Source: an uncultured Erythrobacter sp.
GTDB lineage: Bacteria > Pseudomonadota > Alphaproteobacteria > Sphingomonadales > Sphingomonadaceae
Length of the DNA stretch: 64,000 bases
Assembly (NCBI GenBank): GCA_947503275.1
Contig: CANNCZ010000001.1
Span: forward strand, 558,001-622,000
Reading direction: 5' to 3'
Shown here: in pieces, positions 28,265 through 38,238 of the stretch
Numbering within the stretch: the first letter of the stretch is position 1
Layout: every line of letters begins with the position of its first letter
Notes under the pieces: generated by a model
The model's database searches: none
The model's input: only the letters and a program-made list of their open reading frames with translations
What the model was told of the DNA's origin: nothing
Made by a program: the position numbers and the translations under genes

Positions 28265-28415
28265 GGCGCGCTTGGCGCGTAGCGGGGCAGGGGGTCTGGC
28301 GCGAGCAGCTCGCGGGCCACCGTCCCGTTTCCAGACAGCATATGTAAAATCATTAATGCCCCGCACCTTAGCGACGCTGTGATGCTTGCGAGATGGCCAG
28401 TGGGCGCTTATCCGT

Positions 28416-29318
28416 GTGCGCTTGATCAATGGGGTCAGGCTATACGGGGTCGCAGCCATCAAATTCGTAAAAGGCGCTATCATGTTGAACGCTGCTGCGA
28501 CGCTCGCGGCGTGTTCGGCTGCGCCTTTGCCGGAGGTCGCGAAGGCGGATGGTAAGGCTTTGTTCGAGGCAGCGCGAACCGGCAAACCGACCTTTGTCAG
28601 CCTGAACCCTTGCACCGATGCGATGTTGGTAGAGGTTGCCGCGCCTGAGCAAATCCTCGCCCTGTCGCATTACAGCGCCATTGAGAGCGCAAGCTCAATC
28701 GGTGCAGAGATCGCCGAGGCTCACGCGATCACTGGCGGCACGGCGGAGGAGATAATCGCGCTTTCGCCGGACATCGTCCTTGCCAGCACCTTTATCGCGC
28801 CCGCGACCGAACGCGCCCTTAAACGCGCGCGCATCCCGGTTGAGAAGTTTGGCAGCCCGGCAACTTTTGATGAAAGCCGCGAGCAATTGCAGCGCGTGGC
28901 TCTGATCTCAGGCCAGCCCTATTGGGGTGATCAGCTGTCACGCAATGTCATCACCAGCCCAGCCCATTCGCAAACAGGCCTAACTGCACTGCTTTGGCAG
29001 CCCGGTCAGCTTGTCGCGGGAGAGGCAAGTTTAGTTGCGGAGCATTTGCGCTGGGCAGGCTTCACCAATTATGCCGCTGAGATGGGGTTGAGCCAAGCGG
29101 ACTATGTCACGCTTGAAACGGTGCTCGCCAATCCTCCAGATGTGTTGCTCGTCGCGGGTGATGCTCCGGGGCAATTGCATCCTTTACTTGAAGAACTGCC
29201 AGACACGTTTGTCGCGGAGTTCGCGCCCAACCTGATGTACTGCGGCGGGCCTGTGATCGATAAGGCTAAAGCAAGGCTTACCGAAATCCGCGAACAGGCG
29301 CAGCGTCAGTTCCAATGA
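28416..29318 (+). CDS. ABC transporter substrate-binding lipoprotein, BtuF/FecB-like
   Basis: About 300 residues with a lipobox-like LAACSA near the N-terminus, so probably a membrane-anchored receptor. Fold of helical-backbone metal/cobalamin receptors: FVSLNPCTDAMLVEV, ALSPDIVLAS and a late PPDVLLVAGD. GTG 28416 gives a basic n-region before the hydrophobic stretch; TTG 28386, TTG 28422 and ATG 28482 are alternatives, and none has a good ribosome site. Forms an operon with permease and ATPase; ligand is a corrinoid, haem or siderophore, and cannot be decided. Confidence 0.8.
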   Translation: MRLINGVRLYGVAAIKFVKGAIMLNAAATLAACSAAPLPEVAKADGKALFEAARTGKPTFVSLNPCTDAMLVEVAAPEQILALSHYSAIESASSIGAEIAEAHAITGGTAEEIIALSPDIVLASTFIAPATERALKRARIPVEKFGSPATFDESREQLQRVALISGQPYWGDQLSRNVITSPAHSQTGLTALLWQPGQLVAGEASLVAEHLRWAGFTNYAAEMGLSQADYVTLETVLANPPDVLLVAGDAPGQLHPLLEELPDTFVAEFAPNLMYCGGPVIDKAKARLTEIREQAQRQFQ

Positions 29319-30295
29319 CCCGCGCAAACCTCATATTCGCCGCATTGCTGGCGGTGCTGCTGCCCCTGTCGCTGTTCGCCGGGCGCGTGTGGATCAATCC
29401 GTTTGCCGATGTTGGTGCGGTTGCCGATGCGGACAATATCGGCCTTATCTTGATGGAATTGCGCATGCCGCGCGCGATCCTAGCCGTTGTGATTGGTGCG
29501 GGATTGGGCGCAGCTGGCGCGGCGATGCAGGGCTATTTGCGCAATCCTCTCGCTGACCCCGGCCTGTTTGGCATTGCACCAATGGCCGCATTGGGTGCGG
29601 TTGCGAGTTTCTGGATTGGGGTCACATGGGTGCTGCCGATCTTTGCACTGATTGGCGCGGGACTGGGCATGGCATTGCTCGCTGCAATTGCCGGGCGCAC
29701 ACCGTCTGGCGCTGGGGGCGGGATCGCATTGTTCACGCTTGCAGGGCTGATGATCGCGAGCCTTGCCGGAACGCTGACAGCGCTTGCTATCACCATGGCG
29801 CCCAATGCCTTTGCGATGAGCCAGATAGTGCTGTGGCTGAATGGAGCACTGACGGACAGGTCATGGGACGAGGTGTGGATCGCGGCCCCGCTGACTGTTG
29901 TGGGCCTCGGCTTGCTGTTCATCGCCGCGCGCAGTCTTGATGCGCTGACCCTTGGCGAAGACACCGCGCGCTCCATGGGCGTCAACCCTTCGCGCTTGCT
30001 GCTAATCCTTGTGGGCGGCGTGGGATTGACCATCGGAGCCGGAGTGGCGGTGGCCGGGATCATCGGCTTTGTCGGTCTGATTGTGCCGCATCTGGTGCGC
30101 CCGCTCACCAACAAGATGCCATCCTCGCTGTTGGTGCCCAGCGCGCTCGCAGGCGCTTGCCTTGTGTTGCTCGCTGACAGTCTGGTGCGCATTCTGCCAT
30201 TCGTGACAGAGCTGCGCCTTGGCATCATGCTCTCCCTCATCGGTGCGCCGTTCTTCCTGTGGTTGCTGCTGCGTATGCGAAAGGGTGAATTGTGA
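29315..30295 (+). CDS. FecCD/BtuC-family ABC transporter permease
   Basis: 326 residues with about nine or ten membrane segments. Family features: LRMPRAILAVVIGAGLGAAGAAMQGYLRNPLADPG in the first third and the EAA-like GFVGLIVPHLVRP loop that docks the ATPase. The ATG overlaps the stop of the substrate-binding gene by four bases, and the stop overlaps the start of the ATPase. Confidence 0.94.
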   Translation: MTRANLIFAALLAVLLPLSLFAGRVWINPFADVGAVADADNIGLILMELRMPRAILAVVIGAGLGAAGAAMQGYLRNPLADPGLFGIAPMAALGAVASFWIGVTWVLPIFALIGAGLGMALLAAIAGRTPSGAGGGIALFTLAGLMIASLAGTLTALAITMAPNAFAMSQIVLWLNGALTDRSWDEVWIAAPLTVVGLGLLFIAARSLDALTLGEDTARSMGVNPSRLLLILVGGVGLTIGAGVAVAGIIGFVGLIVPHLVRPLTNKMPSSLLVPSALAGACLVLLADSLVRILPFVTELRLGIMLSLIGAPFFLWLLLRMRKGEL

Positions 30296-31038
30296 AGCTC
30301 GCCTGCGATACATTGACCCTTTCGCGCGGCGGTGAGCTGGTGGTGAACCGCGTCACTTCTCGATTTGAGGCCGGGCATATCACCGCTGTCGTCGGTCCCA
30401 ATGGCGCTGGCAAAAGCTCGCTGCTCCAAGGGCTGGCCGGATTGATTGAACCGGCGCATGGCAATGTGATGCTCGGCGATCAAGACATCGCGTCGATCCT
30501 GCCCGCAACGCGCGCAAAACACATCGGCTATCTGCCTCAGAATGCTGAGATCGCGTGGGATGTGTCCGTGCGCAATCTCATCGCATTGGGCCGCCATCCG
30601 CATGGCGATGCAGCGGTCGCTCCGGTCGAGGCGGCGATCAACGTCATGCAGCTAGAGAGACTGCGCGATACTCCAGCAACCCGACTTTCTGGCGGAGAGC
30701 GGGCGCGGGTATTGCTCGCTCGGGTCTTGGCGGGGACGCCCAACTGGATCCTCGCTGATGAGCCACTCGCGGCGCTCGACCTTGCGCATCAAGTGACCTT
30801 GATCGACCATTTCAAGACATGCGCAAAAGAAGGCGCGGGTGTCGTCATTGTGCTGCATGATCTGGCGCTGGCAATGAACCATGCGGACAGGGTTGTGGTC
30901 ATGCACAAAGGGCGCATGATCACCCGCGGCGCGCCGCGCAATGCGCTGGCCAGCGACGTGATTGAGAAAGCCTGGGGCGTCAAAACTCGATGGATTGGAG
31001 TTCCGGGCCAGCGTGCGCTCGCAACACTTGGAATGTAA
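30292..31038 (+). CDS. FecE/BtuD-family ABC transporter ATP-binding protein
   Basis: 248 residues: Walker A GPNGAGKSS (about 37-45), Q-loop LPQN, signature LSGGERARV, Walker B WILADEPLAALD, and switch His in VIVLHDLALA. GTG start overlaps the permease stop (GTGA). Completes an importer with the two preceding genes. Confidence 0.94.
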   Translation: MKLACDTLTLSRGGELVVNRVTSRFEAGHITAVVGPNGAGKSSLLQGLAGLIEPAHGNVMLGDQDIASILPATRAKHIGYLPQNAEIAWDVSVRNLIALGRHPHGDAAVAPVEAAINVMQLERLRDTPATRLSGGERARVLLARVLAGTPNWILADEPLAALDLAHQVTLIDHFKTCAKEGAGVVIVLHDLALAMNHADRVVVMHKGRMITRGAPRNALASDVIEKAWGVKTRWIGVPGQRALATLGM

Positions 31039-31326
31039 GTGACAGGTGCAATGTCACTCCATTCATAAGTGGCTCACACAAACTGACCCGGTGCGGCGGG
31101 TTAGGGTGCGCCGCGATCTCTTTGTGGGCATATATCCAGTGCCCGGTGGTGCGACCCGAAGGGCATGAAGCGGAAGACCTGCAAAGAGGAGTATGTGATC
31201 GGGCAAATGCGCATGTTGCGCGACTTCATATTTTCTATAGGTCTGTGGAAAGCCCGGAATTCTGCCGTTTTTCGCCAAAATTAGACGAAGTGGCTGGGTC
31301 ATTTTTTGCTTTTGTGAGAAATTTTA

Positions 31327-32322
31327 ATGTCCGATTTAGCTAAAATCATTGCCGATCCACGCTGGTTTCCGCACGTTTTTAACCACACTCAAGGAACGGT
31401 GACATTCATCCGGATCAATCGCGCGCGTTTGGGACAGCCTGCGTTCCTTGCCGATGCGACATCTGATGGCGCGCAACCGGTGGCGATACCGCTCGACCAT
31501 ATTGCGTCGGCCAGCATCGAGACCGCGCCGCTGCACTTCATTTTCCACACCGCCTTTTGCCGCTCGACCTTGTTGGTTCGCGCGTTGGAGCAACCGGGCC
31601 TATCCTCTGGCTTAAGCGAGCCTGGGATCATCGCCAGTCTTGTGAATGCCGGGGATGCGGGAAGGTGGGCAGTCGCGCCGGTTGCGCGTTTGTTGGCGAG
31701 GTCGTGGCAGAAAAACGAGGCGGTCTTCGTCAAGCCAACCAATCACGCCAATGTGATCGCGCCCGCTTTAATGGAGGCGGCTCCCAATGCCCGCGCAATT
31801 CTGATGACTAATCCGCTGCCATCCTTTCTGGCGGCGGTTTTGCGCAAGGGGATGATGGGCAGACGCTGGGCACGCCAGCTCTACCTTAAGATGATGGGGT
31901 ATGCGGGCATGGACCTCGGCATGGATTCGCGTGAGCAATTTGCGATGACCGACCTGCAAGCAGGCGCGCTCGCATGGTTCCTGAATCAGCGTTATCTGGA
32001 GGCTCTGACGCGCAAGTTCGGCGACCGCGTGCGGGTGCTAGACGGAGATGCATTCGGTGCGGACCCTGCGCGAGTTTTGGAGGCGGTGGGTACATTCACC
32101 GGAGTGCCAATTGATGCCGTGCGCGCCGAGGCGATTGCAAACGGCCCAGTCTTCACCGCCGACGCCAAGACTGGCGAAGATTACGCGGCGAAATCAGCTC
32201 GCGACGCGGCGGCCACGCAGAGCGCGGTGGTCGAGGACGAGATCGCGAAAGTCGGCGAGTGGGTTGGCATGATCGCGCAGCAGGCGGGGGTTGAAGTGCC
32301 GGTGCGGGGGACTTTGCTTTAG
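31327..32322 (+). CDS. Sulfotransferase-like P-loop protein
   Basis: 331 residues. HFIFHTAFCRSTLL (70-83) matches the 5'-phosphosulfate loop of sulfotransferases ([FY]xxxxxxRSGSTLL type), followed by the helix VRALEQPG and a later QFAMTDLQAGALAWFLNQRYLEAL segment typical of the family's core. The loop is divergent, so PAPS use is not certain. Stands alone after the ABC operon with a 288-base spacer in which I see no gene. Confidence 0.6.
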   Translation: MSDLAKIIADPRWFPHVFNHTQGTVTFIRINRARLGQPAFLADATSDGAQPVAIPLDHIASASIETAPLHFIFHTAFCRSTLLVRALEQPGLSSGLSEPGIIASLVNAGDAGRWAVAPVARLLARSWQKNEAVFVKPTNHANVIAPALMEAAPNARAILMTNPLPSFLAAVLRKGMMGRRWARQLYLKMMGYAGMDLGMDSREQFAMTDLQAGALAWFLNQRYLEALTRKFGDRVRVLDGDAFGADPARVLEAVGTFTGVPIDAVRAEAIANGPVFTADAKTGEDYAAKSARDAAATQSAVVEDEIAKVGEWVGMIAQQAGVEVPVRGTLL

Positions 32323-32361
32323 TGAAACGCAGTCCAGCACGATGACCGCTGCCCGATTTCG

Positions 32362-33525
32362 TTATAGCTTTGCTCGCACGATGCATTGCTGTACTTCTAC
32401 CTGTAGCTGATCGATGTCTATCTCGATCAACCGCTGATCTTTCGCTGTCTGATTGTCGAACAGCATTGTCCCATTAGTTTTCGTGAACCCATTGCCCCCA
32501 GCGTTTGTGCCAGCTTGTGCTTCACGCGCTTCTCTCTCCTGTGCTGCAAGTTGCCGTTCTCTTTCGACAAGTGCCTGCAACTCAGTCGTCAAGCTCTGGA
32601 CATCCACGCCAGTCCCGGCAGCGCTCAGCCTACGGGCTAATATCCTTTCGATTGAAAGCAGGCCGCTGCTGATTAGCTCGTAATATTGACGATCGAAGTC
32701 GATTTCAACGCGACCCGATGTAGACGTTGCTGGCCGGATTTGGGCGAGGCTCGCGGGCTGCTCCGGATCGATGCTTTCAAGCAGCCGCTGTAAAGCTGTC
32801 TTATGATTGTTTAGCGCTATTTCCCGAGCTTGCAGCTCCGCAAGCTGGTTGCTGTCAGCGCTGTTCTCGGGCGCATCACTTTCGTAATCTGAACCCTCCA
32901 TTTTGTCCTGAAGCGCTCCTAATTGTGCTTTTGCTTGGTCGAGTTCAATGTTTGTCAATGTGATCAGGGCCTGTAACTCTTCCCGGGTCTTGCGCCTTTC
33001 GGGTTCAAGCCTGGTATCGAGAAAATTGATACCCACCGATGCAGTTTTCATGCAAAGGACCGCATCCAAAGCTGAGTCGAGCATTCCCGCCTTCGCTTGC
33101 GGGGCGTAATAGCTGTTGGCGCGATTGTAGACTAGGGAACCAGCGGCTGCAGCCAGTCTTCCATCGTCAGTAAGGCCGAAGTTGCCGCCGATCCCTCCTA
33201 CGACCAGCGAAAGCAGTGAAGGAACTTCAAAAATCTGTCGCCCGTCCGCCGCTTCACGCGCAGAACAACGATAAACCGCGACAAAATTTTCGATTAGATT
33301 TAGTGCGCCATCAACATCGCGGTTTATCTCAACCTCATCTGAGCTTTGGTCTGCTTTACCACCTGTCGATGTGATTCTGTGAGGGTCACACCCAACTTTG
33401 CCGTCAACACGGGTTCGATAATTAGTATCGACGTCTGGCGGAGCGAAGCGGAAGGTTGAGCAACCCGACGTTAACAAAGCCGCGCACGTAAGCAGGCACA
33501 CAGATTTCAATGAAGCAGTCGTCAT
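32362..33525 (-). CDS. Lipoprotein with coiled-coil region, function unknown
   Basis: 387 residues from the ATG at 33525 (GGGGGAAAAT upstream). Lipobox LTSGC with Cys22. Residues about 175-250 and 310-350 are rich in Glu/Gln/Leu/Ala with heptad-like spacing (LDQAKAQLGALQDKMEG; LVERERQLAAQERE), suggesting coiled coils. A GGIGGNFGL Gly-rich stretch lies near 110. No family recognised. Base composition is somewhat AT-richer than the flanks. Confidence 0.72.
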   Translation of the reverse strand: MTTASLKSVCLLTCAALLTSGCSTFRFAPPDVDTNYRTRVDGKVGCDPHRITSTGGKADQSSDEVEINRDVDGALNLIENFVAVYRCSAREAADGRQIFEVPSLLSLVVGGIGGNFGLTDDGRLAAAAGSLVYNRANSYYAPQAKAGMLDSALDAVLCMKTASVGINFLDTRLEPERRKTREELQALITLTNIELDQAKAQLGALQDKMEGSDYESDAPENSADSNQLAELQAREIALNNHKTALQRLLESIDPEQPASLAQIRPATSTSGRVEIDFDRQYYELISSGLLSIERILARRLSAAGTGVDVQSLTTELQALVERERQLAAQEREAREAQAGTNAGGNGFTKTNGTMLFDNQTAKDQRLIEIDIDQLQVEVQQCIVRAKL

Positions 33526-33694
33526 ATTTTCCCCCAATAGTGGAAGGAGCGATATGACCATGAGTGTGCCTTGAATACTTAATGTTTTCTGTAGGGGAAA
33601 TCCCTAAGTGACTATAAATAAATGATATAAGTCCCCACCGATCAAAAAATTTTGCAATTTTGGGCCAATTTAGGCGCGAGCAATAATGCTAAAC

Positions 33695-34051
33695 TCACCC
33701 CGCGCAGTACCGCAGGTCGCCTGCGTTGCAGCGGCGAACTGCTTCGCGCCATTGCGCCATGCGGCGTTCGTATTCAGCGCGTTCGCGCTCATAAGCTGAC
33801 ATGGTTTTCGAATGTTCGCGCTGGGCGTCCCAGCCTCTGGAGTATCCGGCATCGCGCCTCTGCACATAGCGCAGTTGCTCGCGGTTCAGACGGCGAATCT
33901 CGGCGCGGTCTCGCGCAAGCTCCTCAGAGCTTAAACCGCTGCAATCATCAGGATTGCAGGCCAGCGCGGCAGAGGGAACGGCGGCGACGGTCACGGTAGT
34001 GACGAGCGCGATCCCTGTCGCAGCGATGGTCAGTGGATGAAGGTTATTCAT
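33695..34051 (-). CDS. Small exported Arg/Glu-rich protein
   Basis: 118 residues with a signal peptide ending near ALACN (about residue 32), then a charged helical region with repeated (R/E)xxxR (DRAEIRRLNREQLRYVQRRD, YERERAEYERRMAQWR) and a short Cys-containing end RRCNAGDLRYCAG. Four Cys in pairs at both ends. Function unknown. Confidence 0.65.
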   Translation of the reverse strand: MNNLHPLTIAATGIALVTTVTVAAVPSAALACNPDDCSGLSSEELARDRAEIRRLNREQLRYVQRRDAGYSRGWDAQREHSKTMSAYERERAEYERRMAQWREAVRRCNAGDLRYCAG

Positions 34052-34280
34052 GACAGGCGCCTCAATCAGATCGGTCGTTAAAAATTGCCCACCAGTTGCG
34101 ACCATAGCGCATTAATTTAACAATCTCCTTTGATTACTATGCGGTTCGGCGCGAAACGCGGTCCGACTGGCGCGGAATTGAGTGGGACCTAATCGGGTCT
34201 TAGCCGGTTGTAATCAAAAGCGCGCGGAACCATTTCGGGGACCCATCTCCGCGCGCTCCCACGCGCCCCTTGACCCAAAC

Positions 34281-34295
34281 GAACATTTCCGGAAC
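34281..34295 (+). promoter_or_regulatory. LexA (SOS) box upstream of uvrA
   Basis: GAAC-ATTTCCG-GAAC is a perfect match to the alphaproteobacterial LexA consensus GAAC-N7-GAAC. It ends 11 bases before the uvrA ATG. A TTGACC (34270-34275) just upstream could be the -35 element, placing the box in the -35/-10 spacer. There is no Shine-Dalgarno, so the mRNA may be leaderless. Confidence 0.85.
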
Positions 34296-34306
34296 AAACC
34301 CGCCGC

Positions 34307-37219
34307 ATGAGCCTTACTAAAATCTCCGTTCGTGGTGCCCGTGAGCACAACCTCAAAGGCATTGATATTGATCTGCCGCGCGATGCTTTGATCGTCGTGA
34401 CGGGCCTTTCCGGCTCGGGCAAATCGTCCCTCGCATTCGACACGATCTATGCCGAGGGTCAACGGCGCTATGTTGAGAGCCTATCGGCCTATGCGCGACA
34501 GTTCCTTGAGATGATGCAAAAGCCCGATGTGGAGCATATTGACGGGCTGTCGCCTGCGATCTCGATTGAGCAGAAAACGACTAGCCGCAATCCGCGCTCT
34601 ACGGTCGCAACCGTTACCGAGATTTACGACTATATGCGCCTGTTATGGGCGCGGGTGGGCATTCCCTATTCGCCTGCTACAGGTGAGCCGATCAGCGCGC
34701 AGTCGGTCGCGCAAATGGTCGACCGGGTGATGGAGTTGCCAGAGGGCACGCGCGCCTATCTGCTCGCGCCGGTCGTGCGAGGCCGCAAAGGGGAATATCG
34801 CAAGGAACTGGCTGAGTGGCAAAAGGCTGGCTTTACCCGCGTCCGCATTGATGGCGAGCTGTATGGGATCGAAGAAGCGCCCGCGCTCGATAAGAAGTTC
34901 AAGCATGACATTGAGGTCGTGGTCGACCGGATCGCGGTAAAGGACGGCTTGCAAACGCGGCTGGCGGATTCGTTTGAAACGGCGCTGAAACTGGCTGAGG
35001 GGCTGGCCTATGTGGACCTTGCCGATGGCGTGGTTCCGGGGCGCGAAGATGAGGCGGCCACTGGTAAGGCGATGAAGGGGGCGGGACTTGCACCCAATCG
35101 CATCGTTTTCTCCGAGAAATTCGCCTGTCCGGTCAGCGGCTTTACCATCGAGGAAATCGAGCCGCGCCTGTTCTCGTTTAACTCGCCGCAAGGTGCCTGT
35201 CCGACGTGCGATGGTATCGGTGAAAAGCAGTTGTTCGATGAGCAATTGGTGGTCCCGAATGAGGCTCTGACCCTGAAGCAAGGTGCGATTGCGCCATGGG
35301 CCAAATCGAACCCGCCTTCTCCCTATTACATGCAGGTGCTGAGCAGCCTTGCGAAGGCGTATGATTTCACCATCACGACGCCGTGGAAAGATCTGGAGCC
35401 GGATCAGCGCATGATCATCCTGCACGGCACAGGCGGAATGCCGGTTGCGCTGACATTCAAGGATGGCCGCAAGCAATATACGGTGAATAAGCCGTTTGAG
35501 GGCGTGATCGGCAATCTCAACCGCCGCATGATGCAAACCGAAAGCGCGTGGATGCAGGAAGAGCTGGGCAAGTTCCAGACCGCGCAGCCATGTGAGACGT
35601 GTGGGGGCAAACGCCTTAACGAAAAATCGCTCGCGGTGAAGATTGCGGACACCGACATTGCGACGCCGGTCACGATGAGCGTGTCGGATGCAAAGGATTG
35701 GTTCCTCGCGCTCGATGATAAGCTGACCGAGACGCAGTCGCAGATCGCCAAGGCTATCCTGAAAGAGATCAACGAACGGCTGGGCTTCCTCGACAATGTG
35801 GGGCTCGACTACCTCAACCTTGATCGCACCAGCGGGACGCTGTCCGGCGGTGAAAGCCAGCGCATCCGCCTCGCCAGTCAAATCGGCAGCGGGCTTTCCG
35901 GTGTGCTCTATGTGCTCGACGAACCCAGCATTGGCCTGCACCAGCGCGACAATGACCGGCTGCTGGAAACGCTCAAGCGCCTGCGCGATTTGGGCAACAC
36001 TGTGATCGTGGTGGAGCATGACGAAGACGCGATCCGGCAAGCGGACCATATCGTCGATATTGGCCCCGGCGCGGGTGTGCGCGGGGGTGAGATTGTCGCT
36101 CAGGGCACTCTCAAACAGATCATGAAATCGAAAAAGTCGCTCACCGCAGATTACCTCACCGGGCGGCGCGAGATTGCTGTCCCGAAAGAGCGGCGCAAGG
36201 GCAATGGGCACAAGCTGACGGTGAAGGGCGCAAAGGCCAATAACCTCAAGGATGTGAGCGCCTCCATTCCGCTGGGTACATTCACCTGCATCACGGGTGT
36301 GTCCGGGTCGGGCAAATCCTCCTTTACCATCGACACGCTCTATGCCGCCGCCGCGCGCACATTGAACGGCGCGCGGGTGATTGCGGGTAAGCATGATAGC
36401 GTCACCGGCCTCGAATATTGCGACAAGGTTATTGAGATCGACCAATCGCCCATCGGCCGCACGCCGCGATCCAACCCGGCCACCTATACCGGCGCCTTCA
36501 CGCAAATCCGCGACTGGTTCGCCGGCCTGCCCGAAAGCCAAGCGCGCGGATACAAGCCGGGCCGCTTCTCCTTCAACGTCAAAGGGGGGCGCTGCGAACA
36601 ATGCACCGGCGATGGCCTGATCAAGATTGAGATGCACTTCCTCCCCGACGTCTATGTCACATGCGAGGAATGCGGCGGCAAACGCTACAATCGCGAAACA
36701 TTGCAGGTGAAGTTCAAAGGGCACAGCATCGCCGATGTGCTCGATATGACGGTTGAGGATGCCGAGGGGTTCTTCAAAGCCGTACCCCCGATCCGCGACA
36801 AGATGCGGATGCTGAACGAGGTTGGCCTTGGCTATGTAAAGGTCGGCCAACAGGCCACGACGCTTTCGGGTGGTGAGGCGCAGCGGGTGAAGCTGGCCAA
36901 GGAGCTATCCAAACGATCAACCGGGCAGACGCTCTATATCCTCGATGAGCCGACGACAGGTTTGCACTTTGAGGATGTGCGCAAACTCCTCGAAGTGCTG
37001 CATCGTCTGGTGGAGCAAGGCAATTCCGTGGTGGTGATCGAGCACAATCTCGACGTGATCAAAACCGCCGACTGGGTGCTGGACTTGGGCCCCGAAGGCG
37101 GCGTGCGCGGCGGCGAAGTTGTTGCCGAGGGCACACCGGAGGCCGTGGCGAAGGTGAAGCGGAGCTTTACTGGCGGGTATTTGGCGGGGATGTTGGAGGA
37201 GGCTCGGGAAGGTGTGTGA
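34307..37219 (+). CDS. uvrA: Excinuclease ABC subunit A
   Basis: 970-residue ATPase that recognises bulky DNA lesions and loads UvrB in nucleotide excision repair. Two ABC modules: Walker [10 protein letters not shown] at 33-41 and GVSGSGKSS near 664-672; signatures [12 protein letters not shown] and [12 protein letters not shown]; zinc-binding Cys pairs ([32 protein letters not shown]). Full length. Directly preceded by an SOS box, and convergent with the DarT-like gene, whose stop is 17 bases away. Confidence 0.98.
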   Translation: MSLTKISVRGAREHNLKGIDIDLPRDALIVVTGLSGSGKSSLAFDTIYAEGQRRYVESLSAYARQFLEMMQKPDVEHIDGLSPAISIEQKTTSRNPRSTVATVTEIYDYMRLLWARVGIPYSPATGEPISAQSVAQMVDRVMELPEGTRAYLLAPVVRGRKGEYRKELAEWQKAGFTRVRIDGELYGIEEAPALDKKFKHDIEVVVDRIAVKDGLQTRLADSFETALKLAEGLAYVDLADGVVPGREDEAATGKAMKGAGLAPNRIVFSEKFACPVSGFTIEEIEPRLFSFNSPQGACPTCDGIGEKQLFDEQLVVPNEALTLKQGAIAPWAKSNPPSPYYMQVLSSLAKAYDFTITTPWKDLEPDQRMIILHGTGGMPVALTFKDGRKQYTVNKPFEGVIGNLNRRMMQTESAWMQEELGKFQTAQPCETCGGKRLNEKSLAVKIADTDIATPVTMSVSDAKDWFLALDDKLTETQSQIAKAILKEINERLGFLDNVGLDYLNLDRTSGTLSGGESQRIRLASQIGSGLSGVLYVLDEPSIGLHQRDNDRLLETLKRLRDLGNTVIVVEHDEDAIRQADHIVDIGPGAGVRGGEIVAQGTLKQIMKSKKSLTADYLTGRREIAVPKERRKGNGHKLTVKGAKANNLKDVSASIPLGTFTCITGVSGSGKSSFTIDTLYAAAARTLNGARVIAGKHDSVTGLEYCDKVIEIDQSPIGRTPRSNPATYTGAFTQIRDWFAGLPESQARGYKPGRFSFNVKGGRCEQCTGDGLIKIEMHFLPDVYVTCEECGGKRYNRETLQVKFKGHSIADVLDMTVEDAEGFFKAVPPIRDKMRMLNEVGLGYVKVGQQATTLSGGEAQRVKLAKELSKRSTGQTLYILDEPTTGLHFEDVRKLLEVLHRLVEQGNSVVVIEHNLDVIKTADWVLDLGPEGGVRGGEVVAEGTPEAVAKVKRSFTGGYLAGMLEEAREGV

Positions 37220-37236
37220 TTCTTGAGGGGCGGAAA

Positions 37237-38238
37237 CTAAATAAGTGTATCGCCAAACGATAGGCGGGCCTCGAATGCTCGATGGCCCTCAAGATCAATA
37301 GAGGCATGATAAGTTTCGTTCGGGATTAGGTTTCCTTTTGTGTACCAACGTTTTCCGTTTGGTGGATATGGCGAGAAATCATCATTCTCAAATGAGATAA
37401 CATGGTCACCAATCTGATCGTAGACGTTAACTGCGATTTCAACTCTTTTGCCATCATTGCGCGGGTGCAATTCGTAGACAATGCCTTTCGAAGAAAGGTG
37501 GACGTGTTCAACGTAACTCAAGAGGCGATGAAAAACTTTAATGTCGTCGGACACGCGAATCCTATCAGACCATTGATCCGCAGTGGCACCCAAATTGAAT
37601 AGCAAAGTTTGCCGTTCTGCTTCGGAGCGGCAATAAATCCACTGTAGATTTCCGTCCAGCGGAAGCGGAGAATTAGAGAGTACCTCGGCGCATCTGTGCG
37701 CAATTATTGAACGATCACCGCATAGCCCACCTTCGTGATAAACCTTCGCGAACGGTATGGTCTGGAAGAACTCGTTATTTTCTCCCAAAATTGCTGAACC
37801 TCGTTGCATATTTTCGTCTGAAAACCGTGTTCCAGGTGCGGTAAGGATAGGCTTCGCCTTGAACACAAACATGACAAGTATTGGTGCATGTACATCGAAG
37901 TCTCGACAGTCCTCGACTTTTCTTACCCCTTCCACATGAAACTGAGTGGGTGTCCGGGGCCTAAAGTAGAATCGCACCGAATTGTGTGCGTGATCACGCA
38001 AGTTGATTATGTCAGCGCCAGCTACATCAAGAGGTAGATTGTTTTCAGGATCATTTCTCGCGCGAATAAATCCCTGCTGTAGGATTGAAACTGCGTTCTC
38101 CAAGGGCGCGTGATGAAAGAGCCGAGATGGCCATTTTACTCTGTGAGGGTAAGGTTGTTGGCGATAATACGCCTCCCACCTTCCAATGTGAGCGTCGACT
38201 TCATCGTTGCTTAGAGGCATCCCGCTTTGGGCCTCCAT
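37237..38238 (-). CDS. darT: DarT-like DNA ADP-ribosyltransferase toxin (DUF4433) with C-terminal extension
   Basis: 333 residues. Residues 38-215 follow the DarT pattern: LFHHAPLENAVSIL (40-53), a VRFYFRPRTPTQFH core strand (88-101), GGLCGDRSIIAHRCAEVL with candidate catalytic Glu185, and IYCRSEAER (201-209). DarT enzymes attach ADP-ribose from NAD to bases in single-stranded DNA. Residues about 235-333 form an extra region, apparently beta-rich, not seen in the compact canonical DarT of about 210 residues. The start overlaps the macrodomain gene by 38 bases; an internal ATG at 38220 with GGAGG upstream is an alternative. AT-richer than its surroundings. Base specificity cannot be told. Confidence 0.78.
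   Translation of the reverse strand: MEAQSGMPLSNDEVDAHIGRWEAYYRQQPYPHRVKWPSRLFHHAPLENAVSILQQGFIRARNDPENNLPLDVAGADIINLRDHAHNSVRFYFRPRTPTQFHVEGVRKVEDCRDFDVHAPILVMFVFKAKPILTAPGTRFSDENMQRGSAILGENNEFFQTIPFAKVYHEGGLCGDRSIIAHRCAEVLSNSPLPLDGNLQWIYCRSEAERQTLLFNLGATADQWSDRIRVSDDIKVFHRLLSYVEHVHLSSKGIVYELHPRNDGKRVEIAVNVYDQIGDHVISFENDDFSPYPPNGKRWYTKGNLIPNETYHASIDLEGHRAFEARLSFGDTLI

Noticed and set aside
28265..28415. Cobalamin riboswitch ahead of the BtuFCD-like operon
   Set aside because: GGCCAGTGGG loosely recalls the B12 box, but the conserved core sequence and stems are not there.
28265..28615. N-terminal extension of the cell wall hydrolase
   Set aside because: It would run through the divergent ABC-operon promoter region and start with an implausible leader; MKTFRSL at 28264 is better.
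34643..36850. Long minus-strand open frame (735 codons) opposite uvrA
   Set aside because: A shadow frame of the GC-rich uvrA coding strand; no domain or start context, while uvrA is unambiguous.
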